A stretch of 64,000 bases of DNA from HGM11501 sp045123995 (GCA_045123995.1 JBGVKY010000005.1:24917-88916); one strand, 5' to 3'. Shown: positions 33,423 through 42,507, numbered from the stretch's first letter. Numbers and translations are program-made. The notes: a model not told the origin generated them from the sequence alone.

Positions 33423-33497
33423 TGGAGCGGAAGACGAGATTCGAACTCGCGACGTTCACCTTGGCAAGGTGACGCTCTACCACTGAGCCACTCCCGC
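33423..33497 (-). tRNA. tRNA-Gly (GCC)
   Basis: 75 nt with CCA; starts GCGGGAG, anticodon loop CTTGCCA, T-loop GTTCGAATC. Confidence 0.95.
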
Positions 33498-33504
33498 ATT
33501 TAAC

Positions 33505-33580
33505 TGGTGCCTCCGACTGGAATCGAACCAGTGACACAAGGATTTTCAGTCCTTTGCTCTACCAACTGAGCTACAGAGGC
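33505..33580 (-). tRNA. tRNA-Phe (GAA)
   Basis: 76 nt with CCA; starts GCCTCTG, anticodon loop CTGAAAA. Confidence 0.95.
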
Positions 33581-33585
33581 TTAAA

Positions 33586-33662
33586 TGGCGACCTGGATGG
33601 GACTCGAACCCACGACCTCTAGCGTGACAGGCTAGCGTTCTAACCAGCTGAACTACCAGGCC
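33586..33662 (-). tRNA. tRNA-Asp (GTC)
   Basis: 77 nt with CCA; acceptor GGCCTGG/CCAGGTC, anticodon loop CTGTCAC. Confidence 0.95.
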
Positions 33663-33669
33663 AAAAAAA

Positions 33670-33745
33670 TGGTGGGAACAATAGGGCTCGAACCTATGAC
33701 CCTCTGCTTGTAAGGCAGATGCTCTCCCAACTGAGCTATGCTCCC
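33670..33745 (-). tRNA. tRNA-Val (TAC)
   Basis: 76 nt with CCA; starts GGGAGCA, anticodon loop CTTACAA. First of the cluster. Confidence 0.95.
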
Positions 33746-33769
33746 ACATCGTTTCTTGCAACGAAATTG

Positions 33770-33798
33770 ATTATATCATACTGCAATCTATTTGTCAA
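33770..33798 (-). promoter_or_regulatory. tRNA operon promoter P2
   Basis: Perfect TTGACA, 17-bp spacer, TATAAT, about 25 bp before tRNA-Val. Confidence 0.92.
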
Positions 33799-33855
33799 GC
33801 ATTTTTTTCATTTTTTTGAAAAATTTTTTTGACCTTGCCTCTGCACCTTTAATTG

Positions 33856-33896
33856 GTGTGCTTAAGTATAATAGCACACATGGAAAGCTTTGTCAA
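33856..33896 (-). promoter_or_regulatory. Upstream promoter P1 with palindrome
   Basis: TTGACA (33891-33896), 17-bp spacer, TATTAT (33868-33873). The -10 box lies in the centre of a GTGTGC-N12-GCACAC inverted repeat (33856-33879). About 100 bp upstream of P2. Confidence 0.8.
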
Positions 33897-33918
33897 TACC
33901 TTTTTTTGTCGAACGAGA

Positions 33919-33972
33919 AAAAATCTTCGGAGTGCAAAAATATGGTTTTTAGCTTTTATTTTACACTCCGAA
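33919..33972 (-). terminator. Terminator of the murD-M42-hslO operon
   Basis: CGGAGTG...CACTCCG arms extended by A/T pairs around a loop, with a U-rich tail on the minus strand, 17 bp after hslO. Confidence 0.7.
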
Positions 33973-33988
33973 AATTTTACACATTCCC

Positions 33989-34861
33989 TTATCTTTCGTA
34001 AAGCTTTATAAGATGTTCCTTTGAAAAATCAAATGTACGTCTGCAAAAATGGCACTTAAGCTCCGCATGACCGTCAGTTTCTATTATATCCTTTAAATCC
34101 TCTTTACTGATGGAGCAAAGCGCCCTTTCCATCCTTTCTTCAGAGCAAGGACAAAAATACCCTGTTTCCACATTATCATAGAAAAACATAGGATGGTCGC
34201 TCATTAAGCTTTCTGCCATTTCTTCGGGAGTCATTCCCTTTTCGATGGCTTCCGTAACAGAACCCAAAGCCTTTATGGACTTTTCGATATCTTCAATATG
34301 CTCTTCTCCTGCTCCCGGCAAAAGCTGAATGATAAATCCGCCTGCGCTTTTTACGGACAGGTCCTTATCCACTAAAACACCCAGTCCTACAGCTGAGGGA
34401 GTCTGCTCACTTTCAGCGAAGTATTTTGTGAAATCATCCCCTATTTCTCCTGTCGCAAGGCTTACATGACCTACATAAGGCTCCTTTAATCCGTAATCCT
34501 TTATAATCCCCAGTTCTCCGTCGGTGCCTACAATTCCTCCTACATCAAGATGTCCGTTTTTCTTGGTAGGCAAATCTGCATAAGGATTTATGCAATAGCC
34601 CCTTACCAAAGCAGAACCATCGGTTACTGCACAAATTTTACCGATGGGACCTCCACCTGAAATCTGGACAGTTACTGATGTTTCCTCGTCTTTCATCATA
34701 GCTCCTATCATGGCGGTAGCAGTTAATGTTCTTCCCAGAGCTGCAGCGGCAGTAGCACTGCAACCGTGGATTTTGGCAGCTTCGTTACAAAGTTCTGTTG
34801 TAACCGCAGTATAAATTCTCACAAAGCCATCCATTGTGATGGCTCTTGCTATATAATCCAT
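33989..34861 (-). CDS. hslO: Redox-regulated chaperone Hsp33
   Basis: 290 residues. N-terminal Hsp33 fold (TLTATAMIGAMMKDEE, QISGGGPIGK, PYADLPTK) and the C-terminal zinc switch CPC...CHFC (CxC near 231, CxxC near 264), oxidised and opened under stress to activate holdase function. Last gene of the murD-M42 run, 15 bp after the third peptidase. An oxidative-stress chaperone fits an anaerobe with many Fe-S enzymes. Confidence 0.95.
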   Translation of the reverse strand: MDYIARAITMDGFVRIYTAVTTELCNEAAKIHGCSATAAAALGRTLTATAMIGAMMKDEETSVTVQISGGGPIGKICAVTDGSALVRGYCINPYADLPTKKNGHLDVGGIVGTDGELGIIKDYGLKEPYVGHVSLATGEIGDDFTKYFAESEQTPSAVGLGVLVDKDLSVKSAGGFIIQLLPGAGEEHIEDIEKSIKALGSVTEAIEKGMTPEEMAESLMSDHPMFFYDNVETGYFCPCSEERMERALCSISKEDLKDIIETDGHAELKCHFCRRTFDFSKEHLIKLYER

Positions 34862-34876
34862 AGTAAAAATCCTTTC

Positions 34877-35848
34877 TTATGCCTTTTTCAAAAATGCAGT
34901 GATAAGCTTTATTGCCGCATCCATATCTCTTTTATCAATAGTTTCCGTAGCAGAATGAATATATCTTGCAGGAATAGAAATTCCACCTGTTAAAATCCCC
35001 CCTGCCGACGTGTGTATTGCACCTGCATCTGTTCCTCCGCTTTTTAATACCTCCATCTGATAGGGTATTTTTTTCTCTACCGCCACAGCTATAAGCTTGT
35101 TTCGTAAAGCGGCTCCCGTAATTATGGAATTATCCATGACCTTAATTGCTACTCCCTTTCCTAGAGAAACGGAGTTTTTCCCGCTTTCGGGAGTATCACC
35201 AGTCAAGGTTACGTCAACGCTCAATGCCATATCAGGCTTTATACTTTCTGCCACACAAAGAGCTCCTCTTAGCCCCACCTCTTCCTGAGTGGTGAATACA
35301 AAATATAAATCATTTTCACTTTCACATTTTTTTGCCGCCTCAATCAGGGCAAAGCATCCGGCTCTGTTATCTAAAGCCTTGGCTGATATTTTTTCGCCTA
35401 TTACTTCAAAGCCGCCTTTGATCACACAGGTATCACCGACAGAAACCAACTTTTCTGCTTCCTCTTTATTTTCCGCACCGATATCAATGAATACTTTATC
35501 CTGCTTAAGCTTTTCTTCATGCTCATTTTCGTAGGCAATAACTCCCACCTTGCCGTTTTCAAAGGAGCAGAAACGGTTAAGTGTCAAAAAGGGCGGAAGA
35601 TAGCCTATCTGGGCGCATCTTAAATATCCTGTTTCTTCAATAAATGTCACCATGAGTCCTATTTCGTCCATGTGGGCGCAAAGCATAATCTTTTTGCCAT
35701 TTCCCTTTTTATGACAGATAAGGTTTCCCATGGCATCCCTATAAATCTCATCTGCGAAAGGGGACATTTCACTCTCTATCGCACGGGATATTTCATCCTC
35801 CGAACCTGAGGGCCCGAAAGATAAGCAAAGTTTTTCTAAAAGCTTCAT
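34877..35848 (-). CDS. M42 family metallo-aminopeptidase (third copy)
   Basis: 323 residues. Di-metal M42 signature: CAHMDEIGLMV, ALDNRAGC, QEEVGLRGA, SVDVTLTGD and the final PARYIHS. Family members form tetrahedral dodecamers that remove N-terminal residues from short peptides in the cytosol; some were annotated as endoglucanase M. Four-base overlap with the copy upstream. No signal peptide. Confidence 0.92.
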   Translation of the reverse strand: MKLLEKLCLSFGPSGSEDEISRAIESEMSPFADEIYRDAMGNLICHKKGNGKKIMLCAHMDEIGLMVTFIEETGYLRCAQIGYLPPFLTLNRFCSFENGKVGVIAYENEHEEKLKQDKVFIDIGAENKEEAEKLVSVGDTCVIKGGFEVIGEKISAKALDNRAGCFALIEAAKKCESENDLYFVFTTQEEVGLRGALCVAESIKPDMALSVDVTLTGDTPESGKNSVSLGKGVAIKVMDNSIITGAALRNKLIAVAVEKKIPYQMEVLKSGGTDAGAIHTSAGGILTGGISIPARYIHSATETIDKRDMDAAIKLITAFLKKA

Positions 35849-36855
35849 ATGAGTTCTCCTTTCACGTTTTCCGCAAAAATTTGTGCCAGATTTATAAATG
35901 CTTCATAGTCGCTTACGCTGGCGACACTTACGGGCGAATGTATATATCTGCAAGGCAAAGCTAAAACAGCCGTTGGAATTCCGCCTGACGAAAGATGTAT
36001 AGCCCCTCCGTCGGTTCCACCAGAAATTGACTTTTTGTACTGCCACTTTATACCGTTATCGTTTGCCAGTTTAATCAAAAAATCCACCATTTTACGGTTT
36101 GCAATCATGCTTCTGTCTCTTAAAGGAATACAAACTCCGTCACCCAGTCTTGTAACAAAATCTCTTTCCTTACACCCATAAACATCAGAGCAGGTTGTCC
36201 CCTCTAAAACCAGAGCTATGTCAGGCTTTATTTTTTTAGCTGCCGCCCTTGCCCCTATTCCTCCTATTTCTTCGCAGGTTGAAAATACCCCGTAAAAATC
36301 GTAAGGATAGTCTTTTTCCAGCAGCTTTAATAAAACAGCACATCCTACCCTGTCATCCAATGCCTTCCCTTTCATAAATCCGTCACCGAAGAAGGAAAAC
36401 TTTGTATCAAAGGTTATATAATCCCCGATTGATACAAGCTTTTCCGCTTCTTCTTTATCCTTAGCTCCTATATCAATACTTAAATTCTTTTCTTCTGCTT
36501 TTTTTGACCGCTCATCCTTTTTTTGGAGGTGCACCGCCTTATATCCTATAACACCGGGGATTTTTTTATCCCCGATTAAAACACGCTTTGAGACAATGAC
36601 TCTCTCATCAATCCCTCCGCAGCTTTCAAATTTTATATATCCGCCATCGGTGATTTTTGTTACCATAAATCCCACTTCGTCCATGTGAGCGCAAAACATC
36701 ACCTTTTTATCTGACTGAGTTCCTTTTTTATAAACCATTATGTTTCCTAAATTATCTACCGTGACTTCACCGCTTTTAATGTTTTTAAGCAAAAATTCCC
36801 TTATGGGAGAGCAAAATCCCGAAACTCCGCTTATTTCAGAAAGTCTCTTAAGCAT
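35845..36855 (-). CDS. M42 family metallo-aminopeptidase (second copy)
   Basis: 336 residues from the ATG at 36855 (MLKRLSEISG), preceded by GGAGGG; a longer in-frame start overlaps the previous gene. Motifs CAHMDEVGFMV, ALDDRVGC, CEEIGGIGARAA, LEGTTCSD (Glu where the other copies have Asp) and CRYIHSP. The altered metal-ligand context suggests a specificity different from its neighbours. Confidence 0.92.
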   Translation of the reverse strand: MLKRLSEISGVSGFCSPIREFLLKNIKSGEVTVDNLGNIMVYKKGTQSDKKVMFCAHMDEVGFMVTKITDGGYIKFESCGGIDERVIVSKRVLIGDKKIPGVIGYKAVHLQKKDERSKKAEEKNLSIDIGAKDKEEAEKLVSIGDYITFDTKFSFFGDGFMKGKALDDRVGCAVLLKLLEKDYPYDFYGVFSTCEEIGGIGARAAAKKIKPDIALVLEGTTCSDVYGCKERDFVTRLGDGVCIPLRDRSMIANRKMVDFLIKLANDNGIKWQYKKSISGGTDGGAIHLSSGGIPTAVLALPCRYIHSPVSVASVSDYEAFINLAQIFAENVKGELI

Positions 36856-37852
36856 TAAATTCGCCCTCCTTAATAAATTCAGCAATAAGCTTGGCCGCAG
36901 CATCTATATCACTTAAAGACAAAACCTCACCTGTTGTATGCATATATCTTATGGGAATTGATATAAGAGCACATTTTGAATTTTTCCCGCTATTTGCTAT
37001 TGCCCAGGCGTTTGTGCCGGTATTTCCACCCTCGGTTTCTATCTGGAAAGGAATATCCTTTTCTTTTGCTAATTCAATAAGTCTTTTAGTGAATTCTAAA
37101 GAAAGGCTGGGGCTTATGCAAACAGTCGGCCCTTTTGAAAGGTCAAAGCTTTTTTCCTCTCCTCCCGCTCCTTTACCAAAAGTCACATCCACAGAGATGG
37201 AATAGTCAGGATCTACCGAATATCCCACGCACTTTGCACCACGAAGCCCCACTTCTTCAAAAACTGTGGCACTTACATATATGTCAAACTCCGTTTTATC
37301 CATATATTCCAGAGCTTTTATCAAGGTTAAAAGACCTGCTCTGTCATCCAAGCATCTCGCAGCACAAAAATCCCCTGAAAGCCGAGTGAACTCTGCATTG
37401 TAAATAGCCACATCCCCTACATTAACAAGCTTTCCTATATCTTCTATTCCTGTATCTATTGCCATGAGCTCAGGCTTTAATTCGTCGCTTTCGTCTTCTT
37501 TTAAAAGGTGAGGCGGTTTTGCTCCTATAACACCATAAATCCGCTCTTTACCAAGAACTGTAACTTCCGAGCCCGGAAGTATCTTGGGGTCTGTCCCTCC
37601 AATGGGAGTAAAAAGCAAAAAACCTCTTTTCTCTATGCCTGTAATCATAAGACCCACTTCATCAATGTGCGCCTCAATCAAAAGCTTTTTGGCATTTTCT
37701 TTTCCCGATTTAATTAAACCCGTTATGTTTCCAAGGGCATCGGTTTTTATATCATCGGTATATTTAGAAAGCATTGTTACGAAAACTTCTGATGCCTTGC
37801 TTTCATTTCCCGAAATGCCGTAACACTCCGTTAATTTTTTAAGTTCCATCAT
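36848..37852 (-). CDS. M42 family metallo-aminopeptidase (first copy)
   Basis: 334 residues. Motifs EAHIDEVGLMI (Ile for the usual Met), CLDDRAG, FEEVGLRGA, SVDVTFGKG and IRYMHTTGEV. Starts inside the murD stop (four-base ATGA overlap) and overlaps the next copy by 8 bp, so all three peptidases are translationally linked to murD. Confidence 0.92.
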   Translation of the reverse strand: MMELKKLTECYGISGNESKASEVFVTMLSKYTDDIKTDALGNITGLIKSGKENAKKLLIEAHIDEVGLMITGIEKRGFLLFTPIGGTDPKILPGSEVTVLGKERIYGVIGAKPPHLLKEDESDELKPELMAIDTGIEDIGKLVNVGDVAIYNAEFTRLSGDFCAARCLDDRAGLLTLIKALEYMDKTEFDIYVSATVFEEVGLRGAKCVGYSVDPDYSISVDVTFGKGAGGEEKSFDLSKGPTVCISPSLSLEFTKRLIELAKEKDIPFQIETEGGNTGTNAWAIANSGKNSKCALISIPIRYMHTTGEVLSLSDIDAAAKLIAEFIKEGEFNA

Positions 37853-39198
37853 AACTCATTTACCAGTTCCTTAAATTTATTTCCGCGCTCTTCAAAGTCA
37901 CGAAACATATCAAAGCTTGCAGATGCTGGAGAAAGCACAACCTTGTCTCCTTTTTTCGCTGCACTTTTTGCCATGAGTATTGCCGTTTTGAAATCGTCAG
38001 TTTTCTCGGTTTCAACAAAGCCTGTTTTCTTTACGGCTTCGTCAATCTTTTCCGATGTAGCTCCAACCAGTATAAGATGCTTTACTTTATCTATAATAGC
38101 AGGTCCTAAAGGCTCATAATTCAATTTTTTATCATATCCCCCTGCTATTAAAATAACTTTTTCATTAAAGGAAGAAAGAGTTGCCATTGTTCTTGTGGGA
38201 CTTGACGCGATGGAATCGTTGTAATAAGAAACCCCATCTACTTCTTTTACAAATTCATTTCTGTGGGGAACTCCGCCAAAAGATACTGCCACATTTTTTA
38301 TATCCTCGGGGCTTACATATTCACTCACCGCAGAAATCGCGGTCATATAATTTGCCACATTGTGAAGTCCTAAAATTTTAATATCGGATGCGGACAAAAT
38401 CGCTTTTCCGTCAACGTAAATTTCTCCGCCTTCAAGGTAAACATCTGCTTTTTCCGAAAGAGAAAAGGTTGTAACCTTGCCTTTGCCCTCTCCTATCATA
38501 GAGCGGGTATGGGCATTATCTAAATTTAACACATATCTTCCCTCTTCATTCTGATGTCTGAATATATTCTTTTTTGCATCTATATACTCTGAAAAGTCCT
38601 TGTGCCAGTCTAAATGATTTTCCGAAAGATTTGTAATAACCGCTACGTCAGCAGATTTTTTCATATTGAAAAGCTGAAAGCTTGAAAGCTCCAAAACCGC
38701 AAAATCTTCCTCTTTTATTATCTCTATATCTCCAATAAGAGGTCTTCCTATATTTCCGCCCAGATGACAGGTGTAGCCTGCCTCTTTTAAAATATTATAA
38801 ATCAGGGTGGTTGTGGTCGTCTTCCCGTCGGAGCCTGTTACGCCGAAAATTTTACAGGGGCAAAGCTCAAAGAAAAGCTCCATTTCACTTGTAAGTATCG
38901 TTCCCCTCTGGACTGCTTCTGTAATTTCCTTTTTATCCCCTCTTATACCGGGAGTTTTATATATTATATCGTGAATATAAAGGTCTTTAAGATAGTCTTC
39001 CCCTGCGATTACTTTAACGCCCAGCTTTTCAAGCTCGTCGATAGTTTCTCCAAAGGAATCTATACTTTTTCCGTCACGGACTGTTATTTCACATCCGGTA
39101 TCCGCAAGCATTTTAATAAGGGGCATATTGCTTCTGCCAATGCCCAGAAAACCAACATTTTTATCCTTTATATAATCTAAATATTCCTTATAAGTCAT
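37849..39198 (-). CDS. murD: UDP-N-acetylmuramoyl-L-alanine:D-glutamate ligase
   Basis: 449 residues. Mur ligase: N-terminal UDP-binding domain (GFLGIGRSNMPLI), P-loop GVTGSDGKTTTT (about 113-124), central NLSENHLDWH and C-terminal domain with NDSIASSPTRT. Adds D-Glu to UDP-MurNAc-Ala in the cytosol. Found here outside a dcw cluster, as the first gene of a five-gene operon with three peptidases and hslO. Confidence 0.95.
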   Translation of the reverse strand: MTYKEYLDYIKDKNVGFLGIGRSNMPLIKMLADTGCEITVRDGKSIDSFGETIDELEKLGVKVIAGEDYLKDLYIHDIIYKTPGIRGDKKEITEAVQRGTILTSEMELFFELCPCKIFGVTGSDGKTTTTTLIYNILKEAGYTCHLGGNIGRPLIGDIEIIKEEDFAVLELSSFQLFNMKKSADVAVITNLSENHLDWHKDFSEYIDAKKNIFRHQNEEGRYVLNLDNAHTRSMIGEGKGKVTTFSLSEKADVYLEGGEIYVDGKAILSASDIKILGLHNVANYMTAISAVSEYVSPEDIKNVAVSFGGVPHRNEFVKEVDGVSYYNDSIASSPTRTMATLSSFNEKVILIAGGYDKKLNYEPLGPAIIDKVKHLILVGATSEKIDEAVKKTGFVETEKTDDFKTAILMAKSAAKKGDKVVLSPASASFDMFRDFEERGNKFKELVNEL

Positions 39199-39217
39199 AA
39201 TAACACCACCTTAATAC

Positions 39218-39246
39218 ATTATATCCCCAAAAGGGAAAAATTTCAA
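39218..39246 (-). promoter_or_regulatory. Promoter of the murD operon
   Basis: TTGAAA, 17-bp spacer (with a CCCCAAAAGGG-like element), TATAAT. Confidence 0.8.
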
Positions 39247-39306
39247 TTATAATTTAAAAAAGTGAACAAAAAATCAATATAATATAAAAATATGTCAATT
39301 TTTCGA

Positions 39307-39335
39307 TTGAAAAGTCAAGAAAAAAGTTGTATAAT
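39307..39335 (+). promoter_or_regulatory. Promoter of the isomerase-like gene
   Basis: TTGAAA, 17-bp spacer, TATAAT; followed by an AGGAG site before the ATG. Confidence 0.8.
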
Positions 39336-39364
39336 ATAGTTATACTATAAAAGGAGCGGATTAT

Positions 39365-40144
39365 ATGTTTGAAAAAATTGGCGTTCAGTTATATACTGTA
39401 AGAGACATTATGACAACAGAGGAGCAGACCGATGATACCCTTAAAAAGATTTATGATTTAGGTATCCGCGAAGTTCAGCTTTCCGGTGGTTCCATCGGTG
39501 TTGAAAATGTAAAAAAGCTTTGTGACAAGCACTCACTCACTGCAGTAAGTGCAGGTTTTGATCTTGATAAAATCCTTCACAGTCATGAAGAAACCATGGA
39601 CTTACATAAGAGACTTGGTCTTACCGACATTAACATAAGCTTCCTTCCTCCTCCCTTAAGAGAGAGTAAGGAAATTGTGCTCAACTTCATAAATGAGGTT
39701 AATGCAGCTGCCAAGGTTTATGCAAAAAACGGCTTTAAGATTTCTTATCATAATCACCACTTCGAATTTTTCAGAATTGACGGAACAAAAACCATTCTCG
39801 ACTTACTTATCGAAAATTTAGACCCTGAAACCACAACCTTCCTCCTTGACACCTGCTGGCTTGCTGTAGGTGGCGGTGATGTCCGCTCCTACATAGAAAA
39901 ACTCGGCTCCAGATGTAACATCATTCACTTAAAGGACATGATGTTTAAAAATGATGGTGGAAAGTTTGTAGGCATGTATACGGAAGTGGGAAACGGAAGT
40001 CTTAACTTTAAGGACATCATAAAAACCGCTGAGGATGCAGGAATTTCCCATTTCTTAATTGAGCAGGACGGAGATTTTATAGAAGGCGACCCCTTAAAGA
40101 GCCTTGAAGTAAGCGTGAATAACTTAAAACCATATCTTAAATAA
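39365..40144 (+). CDS. Sugar phosphate isomerase/epimerase family protein
   Basis: 259 residues. Xylose-isomerase-like TIM barrel (AP endonuclease 2 superfamily): starts IGVQLYTVRD, has SYHNHHFEF, LLDTCWLAVGG and HLKDMMFKN with the metal-binding Glu/Asp/His pattern, and ends ISHFLIEQD. Relatives include IolE, IolI and hydroxypyruvate isomerase. Monocistronic; substrate not inferable. Confidence 0.85.
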   Translation: MFEKIGVQLYTVRDIMTTEEQTDDTLKKIYDLGIREVQLSGGSIGVENVKKLCDKHSLTAVSAGFDLDKILHSHEETMDLHKRLGLTDINISFLPPPLRESKEIVLNFINEVNAAAKVYAKNGFKISYHNHHFEFFRIDGTKTILDLLIENLDPETTTFLLDTCWLAVGGGDVRSYIEKLGSRCNIIHLKDMMFKNDGGKFVGMYTEVGNGSLNFKDIIKTAEDAGISHFLIEQDGDFIEGDPLKSLEVSVNNLKPYLK

Positions 40145-40151
40145 ACAAAAT

Positions 40152-40176
40152 AAAAGACTGCCAAAGGCAGTCTTTT
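40152..40176. terminator. Bidirectional terminator between isomerase and SASP genes
   Basis: AAAAGACTGCC / GGCAGTCTTTT with a three-base loop. Confidence 0.9.
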
Positions 40177-40212
40177 ATTTTTCATGAAAAATCTCTAATG
40201 AAATAAATTTAA

Positions 40213-40404
40213 TTATTTCATGTTTTCTTCGTAAGACTTAATCATCTTCTTAACCATCTGGCCACCAACGGAACCGTTTTCTCTTGCTGTAAGGTCACCG
40301 TTATAACCGTTCTTAAGGTTTACACCAACTTCAGATGCACATTCCATCTTAAACTTATCAAGTGCTGCCTTTGCTTCGGGTACAAGCTTCTTGTTTCTTG
40401 TCAT
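40213..40404 (-). CDS. Small acid-soluble spore protein, alpha/beta type
   Basis: 63 residues from the ATG at 40404; AGGAGG is eight bases upstream (a GTG at 40413 overlaps it). Family segments LVPEAKAALDKFKMECASEVG and NGDLTARENGSVGGQMVKKMI are recognisable in parts: the EAKAAL start, the ASEVGV region and the TARENGSVGGQM DNA-binding half. Coats spore DNA and is degraded by Gpr at germination; the usual cleavage context E-[IF]-A is E-C-A here. Direct evidence that the host forms endospores. Confidence 0.93.
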   Translation of the reverse strand: MTRNKKLVPEAKAALDKFKMECASEVGVNLKNGYNGDLTARENGSVGGQMVKKMIKSYEENMK

Positions 40405-40472
40405 GTCTTTCACCTCCTTGCAAACTTAATTTGCTCACAAAGAGGATTTTTTAATCATGCAATTTTTAGCAA

Positions 40473-42071
40473 TTAAATTTTTATCTTGTCTGTTATTTCA
40501 TATACTTCATTTTTCCCTCTTTCAGAGACGAAAACACCGCATGAAAAAGCATAGAATTTAAGCATCTTAAATGAAGATGCCGGATGCACATCCTTAAAGT
40601 GCGGAAAATAATCTTTGGAATACTCCGATAAAAACTCAATACATTTTTTCGAAAAATCGGGGATTTCTTTTATTAAAAATCCCTTAGGCGGTTTCTTTTC
40701 CCCTGTTGTCATAAAATCAAGTACCAGATGCTTTTCTGCATCAGGGAAAGCTTCTAAAAGCTTTGTAAAAAGGGAACTTTGGCTCATTTGCGGCTCTATT
40801 AAGTTTCCCAGAGTTTCATACATTATAAAAGGTGTTTCAAAGTTTTTTTCCAAAAACTTAACCGTATTTATAAATGCCTTACTGTTATAAATTCTGTCAA
40901 GTGCTTCGTGGGCCTTTTTAATTCTTAATAAATCAAATGAAGACATATCCTTGGTTTTAATAACTTCATATGGCGGAAAATCATCATATTCTATGCCGTA
41001 TTTTTCCGCTTCCTTTTGGATTTTTGTTCCATTTAATACTTTTAAAAATCCCACATCAAGATGATAGGGGCAAAGCTTATAGGTTTTATTAAAGCCTGCC
41101 ATAAAGCTTTCTATATTCTCTTCGGGAAGACCTGCTAAAAGATCCACATGAACATGAGAATTTCCAAAAGAGATAATTTTTTCCAAGTTACAAAAGGCCT
41201 TTTCATTGTCACAAATTCTGTCTATGGCTTTTAGCGTTTTTTCATTCAATGACTGAATTCCCGCTTCGAACTGAAACTTCCCAACCTTAGCATCTTTTAT
41301 TATTCCAAGCATTACTTCTGTGAAAAGGTCGGGTGCCACCTCAAGGTGAAAGGAAGTATCACCCGTTTCATCCTTAAGGAATAAAAACATCCTCTCACTT
41401 CTTTTACCATAGGCATTAAAGCTTCGGTCAACAAGCTTTATAAGGGGCACCTTAAATTCCGACATATGGGAAATTTCCCTTTTTACTTTTTCTTCGTCAT
41501 ATAAAAAGCACTTTTCTTCTGCCGATATGCAGTAGGCACATTTATTAAAGCATCCCCTGCTTGTTTCGTAATATATAAGTCTTGAAGATGCATCTTCAAG
41601 GTCTTTATCATTATAGGGCATAGGAATATCAGGGCAGATGGGCGATATTCCTTTTCCCTCTCCACTATGGTAAATCCCATCCATCGAAGGCTCTTTCCCC
41701 TCTTCTATGCATGAGAGAAGATGCGAAAGAGCAACCTCCCCTTCACCTTTTATAACATAGTCAACATAGGGGTGAGATTTTGAATATTCTTTTGCATTTC
41801 CTCCTGCCTCGGGTCCCCCGAAAACAATGGTTGCTCCCAGTGCCTTTTTAAGTCTTAAGGCAATCTGCTCTATATAGGTGATATTCCATATGTAAGATGA
41901 AAAACAGTAAACATCGGCATTCTCTTGTAAAAGAGCGTTATATACAAAGTCTTTTGGCTGATTTACGGTAAATTCAAGACTTACCGCTTCCTTTATATAT
42001 GCCGAAAGCTTTAAAAGTGCAAGACTTTTATGTATGTAAGCAGAATTAACTGCACAAAGCACTGTTTTCAT
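40473..42071 (-). CDS. Cobalamin-binding-domain radical SAM protein (DUF4080-like)
   Basis: 532 residues from the ATG at 42071 (MKTVLCAVNSAYIHKSLAL), with GGGAG upstream. N-terminal B12-binding-like Rossmann domain (to about 135; FSSYIWN, GGPEAGGNAKEYS), then a radical SAM barrel with CFNKCAYC (CxxxCxxC, about 178-185) and a C-terminal DUF4080-like region. The family modifies unknown substrates. Overlaps nothing but follows the YtxC-like gene by 17 bp in the folC operon. Confidence 0.85.
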   Translation of the reverse strand: MKTVLCAVNSAYIHKSLALLKLSAYIKEAVSLEFTVNQPKDFVYNALLQENADVYCFSSYIWNITYIEQIALRLKKALGATIVFGGPEAGGNAKEYSKSHPYVDYVIKGEGEVALSHLLSCIEEGKEPSMDGIYHSGEGKGISPICPDIPMPYNDKDLEDASSRLIYYETSRGCFNKCAYCISAEEKCFLYDEEKVKREISHMSEFKVPLIKLVDRSFNAYGKRSERMFLFLKDETGDTSFHLEVAPDLFTEVMLGIIKDAKVGKFQFEAGIQSLNEKTLKAIDRICDNEKAFCNLEKIISFGNSHVHVDLLAGLPEENIESFMAGFNKTYKLCPYHLDVGFLKVLNGTKIQKEAEKYGIEYDDFPPYEVIKTKDMSSFDLLRIKKAHEALDRIYNSKAFINTVKFLEKNFETPFIMYETLGNLIEPQMSQSSLFTKLLEAFPDAEKHLVLDFMTTGEKKPPKGFLIKEIPDFSKKCIEFLSEYSKDYFPHFKDVHPASSFKMLKFYAFSCGVFVSERGKNEVYEITDKIKI

Positions 42072-42088
42072 CCTTAGTCTCCCTTCTC

Positions 42089-42493
42089 TCAGTAAAAATA
42101 ATCCAGAGCAGAACATGTAACTGCCCTGCATAAAAGATTAAGATATTCTCCCAGTCTGAAATTTATAAACCCTTCAAAATTAAGTCTATCAGTTAATCTG
42201 AGACATTCAAAAAGATTTTTTTCAATTATTTTCCGCCTGTTACGGTAGGAAAATGCTCCGTCTTTTGATAATAGCTTAAGTGTCTTTATGAAAACCCTCT
42301 CTGCAATTATATTATCTTCGCACAAAAACTCAGATATTTCACGAAGTGCCAAAGGTTCTTCGCAAAAAATCAGGTAACTTGCAATTCCTCTTACAACTCC
42401 GTCAACGGATAAAACATCTCCCTCTTCTGTAATGACGTCTTTCATCACCGAAAGCGCCCCTTTGGGGAGATGTGTTATTTTTAATTTTTCCAA
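42089..42493 (-). CDS. YtxC-like putative sporulation protein
   Basis: 134 residues, about half the length of B. subtilis YtxC. All-helical, ending with the LNFEGFINFRLGEYLNLL segment that resembles the conserved C-terminal EGFINFRL-type motif of the YtxC family. Function unknown in that family apart from a link to sporulation. Lies 14 bp after the GME-fold gene. The family call rests on one motif. Confidence 0.5.
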   Translation of the reverse strand: MEKLKITHLPKGALSVMKDVITEEGDVLSVDGVVRGIASYLIFCEEPLALREISEFLCEDNIIAERVFIKTLKLLSKDGAFSYRNRRKIIEKNLFECLRLTDRLNFEGFINFRLGEYLNLLCRAVTCSALDYFY

Positions 42494-42507
42494 TAAAACA
42501 CCCCTAT

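Noticed and set aside
33197..33761. Open frames across the tRNA cluster
   Set aside because: They overlap five complete tRNA genes; translation of tRNA sequence.
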